The translations under genes and the position numbers were made by a program. Below are positions 1-9,965 of a DNA stretch of 64,000 nucleotides, one piece after another (the stretch's first letter is position 1; every line of letters starts with the position of its first letter). This DNA is from Zanthoxylum bungeanum (lineage: Eukaryota > Streptophyta > Magnoliopsida > Sapindales > Rutaceae). The stretch covers positions 1-64,000 of the forward strand of contig SKCR01034760.1 of the NCBI GenBank assembly GCA_019454045.1. Direction: 5' to 3'. The notes beneath the pieces are model-generated. The model was given only the letters and a program-made list of their open reading frames with translations, ran no database searches and was not told the origin of the DNA.

Positions 1-29
1 TCTTGGTCATGTACCCTCATGGTTAATTC

Positions 30-443
30 TCATTTTTTTACATCAATAATGGTTCGACCTGTAGCCAAGAACGGTCTCACAATGATGATTGGCACGTCTG
101 TGTCTTCCTTCATATCAAGGACAATAAAATCTGCTGGGAAAATGAATTTTTCAACTTTGACCAACACATCTTCAACTACGCCTCTTGGAAATACGAGCGT
201 TCTATCAACAAGTTGTAGAGAGACTGAAGTGGGCATTGTTTCTCCAATCTGCAGTTTCCTGAAAATAGAAAAAGGCATCAAGTTAACACTTGCACCTAAC
301 TCACATAAAGCCCTACCAAAGTTATGTTCTCCTATGATGCATGGAATGGTGAAACTGCCAGGATCTTTCAACTTTGGGGGTAGCTTCCTCTGAATGATGG
401 CGCTGCATTCTTCTGTCAATGCTACTGTCTCGTAATCTAACAA
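30..443 (-). pseudogene. Retroviral-type aspartic protease segment of the Athila pol
   Basis: An open stretch of 137 codons carries the pattern of plant gypsy proteases: a flap-like IPCIIGEHNFGRALC lead, then the active-site region followed by GASVNLMPFSIFRKL, and the later FPADFIVLDMKED and VPIIIVRPFLATG blocks. In this lineage the active-site motif normally reads D-L-G-A-S; here the first residue is glutamate (ELGAS), which removes the catalytic aspartate. The product would mature Gag-Pol inside virus-like particles if functional. The open frame is not joined to gag (stops lie between 444 and 779), so it is scored as a pseudogene fragment. Confidence 0.75.
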
Positions 444-779
444 TCTCCATTTTCATGAAAGAATGTCTTTCATGAATTTTACATAGCTAGGCATTTGTTC
501 CCAGGCTTCTTAAAATGGAATGTTGATGTGCAGTTTTTTGAACACCTCCAGGAAACGAGCAAATTGCTTGTCTAGTTTGTTTTTCTGAAGACGCTGAGGA
601 AAATGTGGAGGTGTAGTGATCTATTCTTTTTCCTTTGCTTCTTTTTCCTCCATATGTTGCTTTGTTTCTTTTGGAACTTCCTCAGGAGTTGTTTTGGCTC
701 CAACATCTTTGTTGATTTCAGTACCGCTTTTTAACATGATGGCATGAAACTGCTCATTCCCTATGTTCCTTGGATTTGG
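444..779 (-). other. Decayed gag-protease linker of the Athila element
   Basis: No long open frame. The minus strand reads as lysine- and glutamate-rich peptide pieces interrupted by stops and joins the gag C-terminal part to the protease. Nothing on the plus strand looks coding. Confidence 0.5.
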
Positions 780-1400
780 TTATGTGTTGCTGGGAAGATT
801 ACCTGGCGGTCTGTAACTCTGAGCATTGGCCAGTTGTCCAATTTGATTCTCCAGTGCTTTGATAGAAGCTGAATGAATTTGATTCAATGCTACTTGATTT
901 TGAACCATAGCTGTTAAAGCATTGTATTTTGCTTCTTGCTTCTTCAATTGGGCCAGCACTTCTATTATTCCCGGTTCTTTTTCATGCTCCTGGCCTTTGT
1001 TCTGTTGCTGGAATCCAGGTGGTGGATAGTTCTGTTGTTGGAATCCCGGTGGTGGATTGTTCTTTTGCCCTGAATTGTTGCTCCATGAAAAATTCGGATG
1101 ATTCCTCCACCATGGGTTGTAGGTGTTGGAATATGGATTGTTCCCATGTTTGTTGAAATTGTTGACATAATTCACCGTTTCTTCAAGTTGGTTTGGTTCT
1201 GGTGCTCCTCCATATGGTGAACTTGTGGATCCACAATTAACTTTCATGTTAAGAGTTTCCAAATTTTTACAAATCACATCCAGCTTGGAATTTAGTGCTG
1301 TGTTGGCTCCAACTTCATAAATTCCTGCAATTCTTTGGATCATGCTTCTTTCTGTTGGCCATAAAGAATTGTTGTTGGCCATTTCTTCAATTAAGTCCAA
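780..1400 (-). pseudogene. Athila gag, C-terminal half
   Basis: 206 codons in the frame that continues gag. Visible features: the LIEEMANNN...WPTER motif at the start, an asparagine- and proline-rich centre with NNPYSNTYNPWWRNHPNFSW, a short duplicated PPPGFQQQN motif, and a coiled-coil-like end (ALTAMVQNQVALNQ...IKALENQIGQLA). This region follows the capsid part in Athila Gag, which packages element RNA. It overlaps the N-terminal half by a few codons in another frame: the two are separated by a one-base length change in a run of A residues near 1420. The listed start is only the first in-frame methionine. Confidence 0.8.
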
Positions 1401-2142
1401 GGCCTGATCTTCTCCTTTTTTCCATCAAAGCTCCTCCAACAGCAGCATCAATTGTGGTTCTCATTATTCCAGAAAGTCCATTGTAGAAGGTTTGGACTTG
1501 TAGCCACTTTGCGATCTCATGATGAGGACATTTCCGGAGTAAATCTTTGAATCTTTCCCAAGCTTCGCAAAGGGATTCTAAATCTTGTTGCACGAAGGAT
1601 GTGATGTCATTCCTCAACTTTGCAGTTCTGGCTGGTGGAAAGTACTTTGCAAGGAATTTGGTGGCTAGAGTGTTCCAAGTTGTGATGGAACCTGACGAAT
1701 GTAGCCAAGCTTTAGCTCTGTCTTTCAGGCAATATGGAAAAATCTGCAGTCTCATTGCTTCTTCAACTGCTCGGTTGTAATTGAAAGTACCGCAAACTTC
1801 CAAGAAGTTGCTGATGTGGGCATTAGGATCTTCAGTTGTATTTCCCCCAAACTGTACTGACTGCTGAATCATCTGGATGCATGTTTTGATGTCACCTGCA
1901 TTTGCTGGTAAGGGAGGAAGTACAATACAAGAAATGAGTCTGTCAACCACCGGAATGGTTCTGTCTCGAATGGGAATCGGTGGTGCAACGTTCAGAGGTT
2001 CAGGTTCCATGTTGACTAATGCTTCTTGGCCTTCTCGTATTTCCCTTCTCAACTGTCTGATGGTTCTTTCAATCTCTGGGTCAAGCGGTCGGAGTTCAAA
2101 GCTTCTGGTTCGTCTCATGTAATGTCTCAGAACCTGAAACAA
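1387..2142 (-). pseudogene. Athila gag, N-terminal half (retrotransposon Gag domain)
   Basis: 251 codons beginning about 85 bp inside the primer-binding site, as expected for the gag start. Residues about 95-235 match the plant retrotransposon Gag (capsid) fold: PNAHISNFLEVCGTFN, RLQIFPYCLKDRAKAWLHS, TTWNTLATKFLAKYFPPART and LCEAWERFKDLLRKCPHH are family landmarks. The first 90 residues form a charged arginine-rich lead (RRTRSFELRPLDPEIERTIRQLRREI is the N-terminal landmark; only part is conserved). The frame ends early because of a one-base indel in an A run, after which the reading continues in the neighbouring frame. Confidence 0.85.
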
Positions 2143-2225
2143 AATAAAACAAAAACAATAAGTTAAAAGAAATTAGATACAAGTAACGTATCTAACCCCT
2201 TAACTAATAGTAAGAGATATATAAG

Positions 2226-2243
2226 TCCCCGGCAACGGCGCCA
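2226..2243 (-). promoter_or_regulatory. Primer-binding site, tRNA-Asp type
   Basis: The minus strand reads TGGCGCCGTTGCCGGGGA, complementary over 18 nt to the 3' end of plant tRNA-Asp(GUC) including CCA. It lies six bases inside the LTR terminus, the normal position for minus-strand DNA priming. Confidence 0.9.
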
Positions 2244-3171
2244 AAAACTTGACCGGTGCTTACACACACGCGTATAACGCAAGCGCACGTATCGTTCAAG
2301 TAGTATAAAAAATATTGATCCCACGAGGACTTAATACCTAATCTATTAATTTTATGAGGTCAAATGATTACTAGTATCTAACAGGTTGTTTGATTGATTT
2401 GAAATGGTGATGATTCTAAATTTAAAAACAAGTAAATAAAATTGCACGAAAGTAGGTTTAAGAAAATTCAATATTATGAAACTATATAGGGTTGTGAATC
2501 TTTCTAATATCCTTAAAAAGATGAAGTGGTTATTTGATGTTTGTGTAATAAATCGGTTTACTAACCTGGAACACTAAATTATGCGAAAGCCTCTGTCGAT
2601 GGTCAGACGCAAATACCCAGTATAACCCAATTGAACCATATGTCTATGTCAACCAAATTACCTAGATTCATTAAGTTTAAGTTCCAATTATGGCTACCCC
2701 CGCCCGACAAGTATATGTCTATCCTGTAAGGAAATCTATTAAAGGGTTATCTATCCTCAAGGAAGATCGTGGGCTATTAAGTCTAAGGCTGAAACCTAAA
2801 ATTCTTTTGTCAAGTTTATTTTAGATTTACCATATCAATCTTATTAGTGGCCAATTAACAAGACGCATTAAGCTTAAGACTTAATAAGTAAACCTTTAAA
2901 TTACCCAAACTATAAAAATAACCCCTTATAAACCGGTGATATTAGAATTCATCACAACCCCAGATAACTAACTTAGTTACAACACATAACTAGGGCTAGT
3001 AAAAACTTAAAAGTAAAAGACATAAAGTAAAAATACTGAAAAGTAATTGCTGTAAAGTAAAAGCTGAAAAGTAAATTACAATAAAAGAAAATGCTAAGGT
3101 AAAATGATCAACTTTTACTACTACTAATTTAGATATCTCCATTAATATAATATATTAACTTGTGATTATTT

Positions 3172-3385
3172 TACCAACCAGCCATATAGGCGGTAACCTG
3201 ATTAAGTCAAATTAAGTCCAACCAGCCATAAAGGCGAAACCAAAATAAACCAGCCATATAGGCGGTAAGAAAATTTAATTACCAACCGACCAATCTGGCG
3301 GTATCCTTGCTTAGTCAGGTTTAAACCAGTTTAAAATGAATTATCAACCGACCAATATAGCGGTATCCTCATTAAGTCAATATTT
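3172..3385. repeat. Diverged tandem repeats inside the Athila LTR
   Basis: Five copies of an ACCAACC(A/G)(G/A)CCATATAGGCGGTA-like unit start near 3172, 3217, 3245, 3282 and 3345, most followed by ATTAAGTCA or TTAGTCAGG. The solo LTR of the same family has three copies (11050-11205), so copy number varies between family members. Each core contains the imperfect palindrome GCCATATAGGC. Confidence 0.75.
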
Positions 3386-3646
3386 TAAATAGTGAATATA
3401 TTATATTTAAGGGAGATTAATCTAAATAGAAATAGTAAAATAATTACCTTTCACCCTAGCAGGGGGAAATTATCCTCATATTGAATAATAAAAACTGTAA
3501 AAGTAAAAAAAATAAATTATTATTATTACAGAACGTAATTAAAATTAAATACAAAACTAAACTTTAAAAGAAACTAGATAGAAAACTTCATATTTACATT
3601 AGAGAATTCAGAGAGGAAGGTACATCTGAAACTGAAATTTCGAGCT

Positions 3647-3655
3647 CTATTTATA
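3647..3655 (-). promoter_or_regulatory. TATA box of the Athila LTR
   Basis: TATAAATAG on the minus strand at the boundary between the GC-rich U3 block and the AT-rich downstream part of the LTR. The sister solo LTR has TATAAAT at the matching place (11447-11453). Confidence 0.6.
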
Positions 3656-3741
3656 GGCGTCTATAGGCCTCCGGCGTCGGACGCTATAGCCTTTGGCGTC
3701 GCGACGCGCGTGATATATGGCGTGGCATGCGGAGAGCTCGA

Positions 3742-4118
3742 CACGTGGCGATTCTGGATAAGGTGATAAGGTAACACGTGGCAAGGCGGCTGGCACTAAA
3801 TGATTTCGATGACGTGGCGCTGACGTGGCGACACGTGGCGAAATGGATTGTCGGCACCGTAGGATTACGACACGTGGCACGCTGTGATTGGGTGATGATG
3901 ATGTGGTGATGACATTGCACTTTGACTCGGTCAACTAGTGATGTGGATGATGACGTGGCGGTGACGTGGAGTGACACGTGGCGACACATGGCGATGGCGA
4001 TTGTTGGCACCATAGGATGATGACACGTGCCACGGCACACGTTAGCAGATCGGCTATGATGGTGACACGTGTCACGACGCACGTTAGCAAAGTCAAACTT
4101 CTCATATTCTGACACGTG
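3742..4118. promoter_or_regulatory. Cluster of eight CACGTG G-box/ABRE motifs in the LTR promoter
   Basis: Exact CACGTG occurs at 3742, 3775, 3832, 3871, 3975, 4024, 4066 and 4113, mostly inside ACACGTGGC, the plant ABRE/G-box context; several TGACGTGG (ACGT-core) sites lie between them. All are about 90-470 bp upstream of the LTR TATA box on the transcribed strand. G-boxes of this context are bound by plant bZIP and bHLH factors; response to abscisic acid, stress or light is an inference from that. Confidence 0.7.
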
Positions 4119-4506
4119 GACCAGCCAAACGTTAGCACGGTGAGGCGCACGTTAGGCGTCGCGACGCCAAAGGCTTGCGCGTAGCGACGCTGAAAATTAC
4201 CAAAATGCCTTTTTGTCCAATTTTCACTGTTTTGGCTCCAAATCACCTCCAGAGAGTCCTGAAACTTTATTTATCTTCAAAATAACACAAAACACATCAA
4301 AATATTCACAAAACTCAAGAAACTATACAAAATATTAAGTTAAATGAGTGGAAAATAGTGATATAATTACCACTCATCAAGTTCGCCATCCCTTAAGGTT
4401 GCAAGAGTCACAGAGGCACTGGGGCCTTCCCCGCATTGTGCACCTGGTGGTTCTCAACGAGACTCACCGGCCAACTCGCAAGGGCAGAAACCTCACTGGG
4501 TCCGGT

Positions 4507-5606
4507 TTACTCTAGAGAAATAAACTTCTTGGCTAACTCCAGAGCAGTGGCATAATCTGGTATGTTTTGGATCCTCAGGTGAGTCCACAACCTCCCAACT
4601 TTGAGAGCTCCTTTGAGACTTTCCAACGCCTCAGATGACTCATACGCCCCGACCTCGAGCACCAAATTATGATATCTTTCAATGAAATTCTTTAGGGGTT
4701 CATCATCCCCTTGCTTCATCAGTTTTAATGCCCTCACTGTCTTCCTTGGTACACACGCTCCTTTGAAGTGCCGAAAAAAGATTTCCTGAGCTGAGATAAA
4801 CTACTGATGCTCCCTGGAGTCAAACTTCTGAACCACAAAATCACGGGTCCACCTACGGTTAAAGGGAACACCTTGCAGATGGCCTCTCCCACCATCCATT
4901 GAACCTCTATTAGCAAAATAAAACTTTCAACATGAGATTTGGGGTCGGTATGACCCTTGTAGGAGTTCATAGATGGCATGGTGAACCACCTAGGGAACTC
5001 TGCTAACAATATCCCTTCCGTGAAGGGGGAGGCCGCTTCTCAGTCCTGACCATCTCCCTTGTCTGCCTTCACATTTTCTTCCCACTTCTTCATCTCTTTC
5101 CTGAACCAGTCTTTCACCTGGTCGTCAATATTATCGTGCTGCTTCCCGCGGAATTCCTCACGCCTGCTACTCCTAACACGACGTACGACATGACTGGACA
5201 CCTCTCGATCTCCCCCACCATGTCTTTCGTGCCCGTCCTTCTTAAAACGTGGGCTTTTACTGGAGGACTCTGGAGTTTGCCTCTCTTATTCTTCTTCCCA
5301 CGCTCTTTCTACCGGCAAGGCTCCGGTTATCAGTATAGATCTCACCCTCTGGGGATCCCTCTTCCCAGGCTTTTTTTCCCCACCCAGGTCTACAACCCTC
5401 TTTCTCTTCGCTATCTCATCTCTCCTCTGGCTTGGACTAGCCTCCAGCTTTTCATCCTTCATCTTTTCTAACTTTTCCAGCTTTTCCATCATGGCCTTCA
5501 TTAAGGTTTGGTTTGTCTCACTTTCATTCCTCATGTTTTCTTCTATTCTCTCCATCCACTCAGTCGTTGAACCCTCCGATGATCTGTGGTTCCCATCTCC
5601 TGCCAT
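4507..5606 (-). pseudogene. Tat-type gag, frame-broken
   Basis: Three consecutive open pieces read in transcription order. 5606-5286: a charged coiled-coil lead starting MAGDGNHRSSEG, with lysine/glutamate heptads (MMEKLEKLEKMKDEKLE). 5009-4734: the capsid core, with FPRWFTMPSMNSYKGHTDP, HVESFILL, CKVFPLTVGGPVILWFRSL and PGSISSLSQLRKSF. 4737-4507: MKQGDDEPLKNFIERYHNLVLEV and a helical tail. These are family landmarks of Tat/Retand Gag (LTLKGPARAWF-like block followed by KQGxxESLxxY). Stops and frame changes between pieces (including 5010-5285) make it non-functional. 4385-4506 continues as decayed gag. Confidence 0.8.
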
Positions 5607-5637
5607 TGTCTTACTACGTTAAATGATTTTTGCTCTT

Positions 5638-5655
5638 TCCCCACAGACGGTGCCA
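5638..5655 (-). promoter_or_regulatory. Primer-binding site of the Tat-type element
   Basis: TGGCACCGTCTGTGGGGA on the minus strand, two bases inside the LTR end and upstream of gag. The form is that common in plant Tat elements; I cannot assign the tRNA with certainty. Confidence 0.7.
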
Positions 5656-5657
5656 AC

Positions 5658-6582
5658 TGTTGACGGGTGATTTTCATTCTAGGGGCAGGTTCGGAATACC
5701 GCTCCTAGAATAATCCTCCTCCAACGTGAATTTGTTTGGTTATGGGGGGCCAAAAGCAAACTTAGCGGGAAATAAGAACAAACACAAAATCGACAAAGGA
5801 TTTATGTGGTTCGGTGGAATAGATCCAACCTACGTCCACGAGAACAAAGTAGAGTATTGATTTTATAACTGAACCGAGCTCGGCCGACCTCTTCTCAAGT
5901 GTGGTCACGCAATACCGAGCTGTTTGCTTAGTGTTTTCTTACAAGTAGTGCTTGAGTGAAATTTTGCTAACCCTTACAAATGTGTTTACCCTCCCTTACA
6001 TACTAAGAAAAAATAACACTATTACATTATCTCTATGACGTCAGCCACGCAGATTTTCTGCCGATTGATGGACTATCTGCCCCAACTGCCTCGCCGAAAG
6101 TAAGTCTGTCATCTGACTCTCCATTAAATCACTTTGTTTTGGGCACTGCCACACTCAACAATTATGAAGACAGCATGTAAAGATCTTTCGCGCGGTGGTA
6201 CATATCAGGGGGAAATGTCCAAACGGTCCTGGTTACACGTCGGACTTCATGAGGACGGCAAAACATTGTGCCGAACTACTCCAACTGCTTTTGACCTGAC
6301 CCATAATATCCGAGCTCACTCTTCGGATCCGGGAGGAAGGGTAGGACTGAACCGAGCTACCGGACTATAGTGGTCGGGGTCAGCTCTGATGTTGTCGGTC
6401 TCTGATATCTGTACCATGATATATCCTCAGGTCAGTCAAATCCAGGAAATCAGGTCTGCGTATCATGTCTGGTCAAAGAACGGTCAATATCCTCGGACTA
6501 TGTATCCTCCCAAAAGAAGAACTTACATCTCTGCCCTTACCGAGCTGTTCAAAATACTTGGTCGCAAAAATCACCATCAACA
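5658..6582 (-). repeat. LTR of the Tat-type element (about 925 bp)
   Basis: Plus strand begins TGTTGACGGG next to the PBS and ends CCATCAACA. The outer end is inferred from the TG..CA rule, not from a second copy. Several CCGAGCT motifs recur (5873, 6309, 6353, 6540 region). No coding sequence. Confidence 0.65.
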
Positions 6583-6834
6583 ACTGTCATTAAATAGATA
6601 ATATTATGAAAAAGATAATTACTCGTATCCATAAACACATTATGAATACGATACTGATGGCGCTTGGAGCAGTAATCCCAACAATCATAACTCCTTTTCA
6701 TATGAGGAAGGTCCTCCATGATTTTCGACTCGTCGTTTTCCAGCAAGAACCTATCCTTGCAACTTAGTCTAGACTAAAAATTCGTCGACACATCTTATTC
6801 TCATCGCCTATCATTCTATACCACTTGCAAATTA

Positions 6835-7110
6835 AGTAATCGTTGACGTGCAACTTGAAAGACCCAACACCATTTGCGGAAGTTTATGGTGGGGTTTGCC
6901 TGTTACTAATATGTTAGCAATTTTTCCAATCCTATTTGGGACGAGATTTGAGATATGTTTTTATATTTTGATTTAAAAAAAAAGGAAGGGATTAAAAAAA
7001 TATCCCGATTTTTTTAATGGGAAGATGTGGTTTTTTATCTACTGGTCATATAATTAAGACGAGACTAGGATTGACAAATCATGACCTGTCTTGTCTTATT
7101 GTGCTGTTTT
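6835..7110 (+). repeat. Dispersed repeat, copy 1
   Basis: Shares GCAACTTGAA, CACCATTTGC, GAAGT..ATGGTG, GCCTGTTA, AATTTTTCC and, after an A/T-rich stretch, TAGGATTGACAAATC with 14345-14640, in the same order and orientation. Identity by eye is roughly 75% in the best 120 bp. Confidence 0.6.
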
Positions 7111-8362
7111 CATAAATATTTTTTTATAATTTATATTTAATTAAAATTAATCATGATGTCTTCCGATTTTCCAATTCAATTGAATCAGTACACTATTGAA
7201 CATATTCAATCATCGGTGCGATTTTAAAACACTAATTTTTTTTTTTATTCCCTTCCATTTCTTCCAAAGAAAAGGAATAACTAGTTAGATTATTGACATC
7301 TGACAATTTGCAAACACGTGTCATGGAAAATTAGGATAGAGGATAGAAATAATATATAGATAACTTTTTATCCTCTCTCCTAATTTGCTATTAACATGTG
7401 CTTGCATTTTTAACACACACATATTGTTAAGCTGACTCTAACTTTTCACCCCCATGATCTTCTGGTCTAATTTTTTTTACTCCAATTTTCAATTTACCTG
7501 TTCATCTCCATCTCCATTATTTTGTTTTACTTTTATAAGAAGAAGCACTATGTTTCTTATTCTTAATTTATTCTTAATTATCATGGTCCTTTTTTTCTCT
7601 TCCCTGGAATTCAATATTGAATGTAAAGATGTAGCTAATAAAGAATAAGTGCATCTCAATATTCATCTCAAATGATATGGTATGTCACAGAGTAGTTTTT
7701 TTACTATTTAATCTATAATCGACAGCAAATCTCTCAAAGAACGATTTAAGCGATTTACAATTAATCAAAAATAATCAGGGATTAATTAAAAATTGACCAA
7801 GAATGATAAATTTGATATTTCGCATAATTGAAAATTTGTAAAAAAACATTCAAAATTCATCATTTTAAAATCTTCTAAAAATCATTGAAAACCATTCATT
7901 TATGATAAAAATGTTAAACAATTACAAATTAAGAAAGATAATTAAATTTCAAACGAAGAAGGAAGAAAAAAACATGAACTTTTAATTAAATCGGACATTT
8001 TTAGAAAATCGAAAATCGTTGATTAATCGGTCAAAGTAGAAAAAAAAAAAAAAAAAAAAGAGAGAGAGGGAAAATGAGTTTTTTTTTTTTAAATCAAACC
8101 AGGTAATTATAGAAAATAAAAAACCATTGATTAATCGATTGAAAATCGATAATTTTTGGCAACCTACTAAGTAATTGGCAATTATTCATTACTTAGTCTG
8201 CATAGGATTTAATAAGATTAAATCAATTGACAATCACAGCCGATATATTTTATGTAAATTAAAGCTTAAAGTTTATAGTCGGTATCACAATAAAAATTAA
8301 GTTTCATACGTATGTTTTTTTACTTTTAAATCTTGTTCTTATCGAGGAAAATTATCAGTCAT

Positions 8363-8606
8363 ATATTTAATATTTAACACATTATTAAAAATACATAAAT
8401 TTTAGAACTTTGTTCGCGTACTCATCCAAAGATTGAAAAGTATATCAAACGTCAACTTATTATATAACAAATGTATATTCAATGTTTGATATACTTATCT
8501 ATCATATTTCTAAATTTGTTACATTTTCAAGCAATTTTCAATCTTTAGATAGACCGATAAATAAAATTTCATAATTTATATATTTTTAATAATATATAAA
8601 ACATTA
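8363..8606. repeat. MITE-like imperfect inverted repeat
   Basis: The left arm (about 8363-8442: ACATTATTAAAAATACATAA ... CAAAGATTGAAAA) is matched in reverse complement by the right arm (about 8532-8606: TTTTCAATCTTTAGAT ... TTATATATTTTTAATAATAT), with a further GTATATCAAAC / GTTTGATATAC pair inside. Length about 240 bp, AT-rich, no coding content. No clear target duplication could be fixed. Confidence 0.5.
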
Positions 8607-9965
8607 AGACAAAGGCCGACACTTGGACAAAAAACCAATGGGATTTGAAAAGTAAAAAGGATATTAAAATTCGGACCACAAGAGTTTGTGTATTGGGATA
8701 GGAAATCGGCTCAATGCTGATTGATATTAAAACACCACTGATAGGGATTCTAAGTGGTGGATAGTAAGAAAGTAAATCAAATTATGAAACATCATTTTCA
8801 TGACGATCGATAATTACTCGTTTCTTTCTTTTTTTAAACTTATTGGCCACTAGACACCCACCATTATTTCAATTTTTAATTGATGTAATCGTTATATGCA
8901 AGCTGTTATTGACTTATTATATTGATTGTGATGTTTATTTAAGACAATAGTTTTTATAATTTAATAAAAATAATTTATTTACATAAAATAATTGCAAAAT
9001 CACCATCAAAATAGCTTTGTTTTGAGTGTTTTTTTTCTTTATTAAACACAAAAATAATGTAATTTTGATGATCATTTCACTACCATTTTATACAAATATA
9101 TAACGAATGAAAGTTTTTGGACCAGGATAGAGCCAAAATTTCAACTCTAAGTGATTAAATTATTATAAATTAAAAGAATTATACATGAATAAAATTAGAC
9201 CCGGCTACGGTTCCGGTTTCAGAATCGGAATCTGAACCAGATTTATTCGGTTCGATTAGGATTCTACCCTAACCGAACCGAATAGAACTGGATAGTTCCA
9301 ATAGTTCGAACCGAAACCTTTGGAACTGTCTGGTTCCAACCGGTTTCACGATTCTAATCGGAAGTTGGAACCGTTTGGCCCAACGGAGGTAGCTAGGAGC
9401 AATGGCTATCTGTTGCCTTTAATTTATTTTTTTATTTTTATTTTGTAAAATATAATTACTAAATTACCCTTAATAACTTTAATAAAACTGCTAATTTTAT
9501 AGGCAATTTAGGTATCACAAAAATAATCCAAAAATATATAAATATGGGTCATTCTTCAATTTTTCAACACAATAATTCTCAATTCTCTCAATTTATTTAA
9601 CTCTCTCATTCTCAATTATCTTATTTTCAATTTCTCATATTGATTTAATTTTGTAATTGATCGGTGAAATCACACACGTTACGCAAGCGCACGTATCATT
9701 CAAGTAGTATAAAAATATCGATCCCACAAGTACTTAATTTCTATTGTTGTTATTAATTATTGATTCTATTTATTTACAGGTATCTAATTAGGAAGAGAAT
9801 GAAGTGATTGCTTGATTTGTTGGTTGAATGTGGATTTGTTAAATAAATAAATAAATACACAAAAGAAAATACTAAGGAAAATAAACAAAAGACATAAATA
9901 TCTAGGGTTGTGATTCCACACAATATTATTCTAATGATGAATTGATTCATTTATATATGTGTAAT

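Larger units (their letters stand above)
1..4379 (-). mobile_element. Athila-type Ty3/gypsy retrotransposon, 5' part
   Basis: Reading on the minus strand, this holds a complete 5' LTR (2250-4379), a primer-binding site matching the 3' end of plant tRNA-Asp, gag in two frames, and the start of a protease. The rest of pol and the other LTR lie beyond the left edge. The gag motif NNPYSNTYNP...NHPNFSW and the tRNA-Asp primer site are typical of the Athila lineage. The element lies inside a Tat-type gag (next element), so it is the younger of the two. The 5 bp next to the LTR (AGTTC, 4380-4384) should be one copy of the target-site duplication; the partner is outside the window. Frameshifts make it non-autonomous. 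Confidence 0.88.
2250..4379 (-). repeat. 5' LTR of the Athila element (2130 bp)
   Basis: On the plus strand the LTR begins TGACCGGTGC and ends ACCACTCATCA, so it has TG..CA ends in both readings. The internal end abuts the PBS. A second LTR of the same family is the solo LTR at 9658-11955, which shares the terminal block with CGCAAGCGCACGTATC, the GGCGGTAT repeats and the CACGTGGC/GCGCATGTTAG block. The GC-rich segment 3655-4200 is upstream of the TATA box in transcription direction and forms the U3 promoter. Confidence 0.9.
4385..6582 (-). mobile_element. Tat-type Ty3/gypsy retrotransposon fragment
   Basis: On the minus strand: LTR (5658-6582), a TGGCACCGTCTGTGGGGA primer site, and a frame-broken Tat-type gag. 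Gag runs into the Athila insertion at 4379, so the remainder lies beyond that element, outside the window. The outer LTR end is followed by ACTGT (6583-6587), one presumed target-duplication copy whose partner is out of view. Confidence 0.8.
6583..9196. other. AT-rich intergenic region
   Basis: No confident gene. It contains a possible exon on the minus strand (about 6640-6765, see findings), one copy of a dispersed repeat (6835-7110), two similar segments with GATTAATCG motifs (7985-8035 and 8100-8160) flanking an A-rich run at 8040-8059, and a MITE-like inverted repeat (8363-8606). The remainder is low-complexity A/T with no open frame of note. Confidence 0.6.

Noticed and set aside
2226..2243. 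Match to a tRNA-Asp 3' end suggesting a tRNA gene
   Set aside because: Only the terminal 18 nt match, placed exactly at the LTR edge, which identifies it as a primer-binding site; the rest of a tRNA is absent.
3647..4246. Overlapping 95-143 codon frames on the minus strand in the GC-rich LTR block
   Set aside because: The block is the U3 promoter of the LTR with repeated CACGTGGC; peptides are His/Ser/Arg-rich low complexity and are not kept in the sister solo LTR.
7454..7648. 64-codon plus-strand frame with a hydrophobic stretch resembling a small secreted peptide
   Set aside because: Hydrophobicity follows from the T-rich DNA; there is one cysteine after the hydrophobic part, no family motif and no clear promoter. 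Kept only as a remote possibility.
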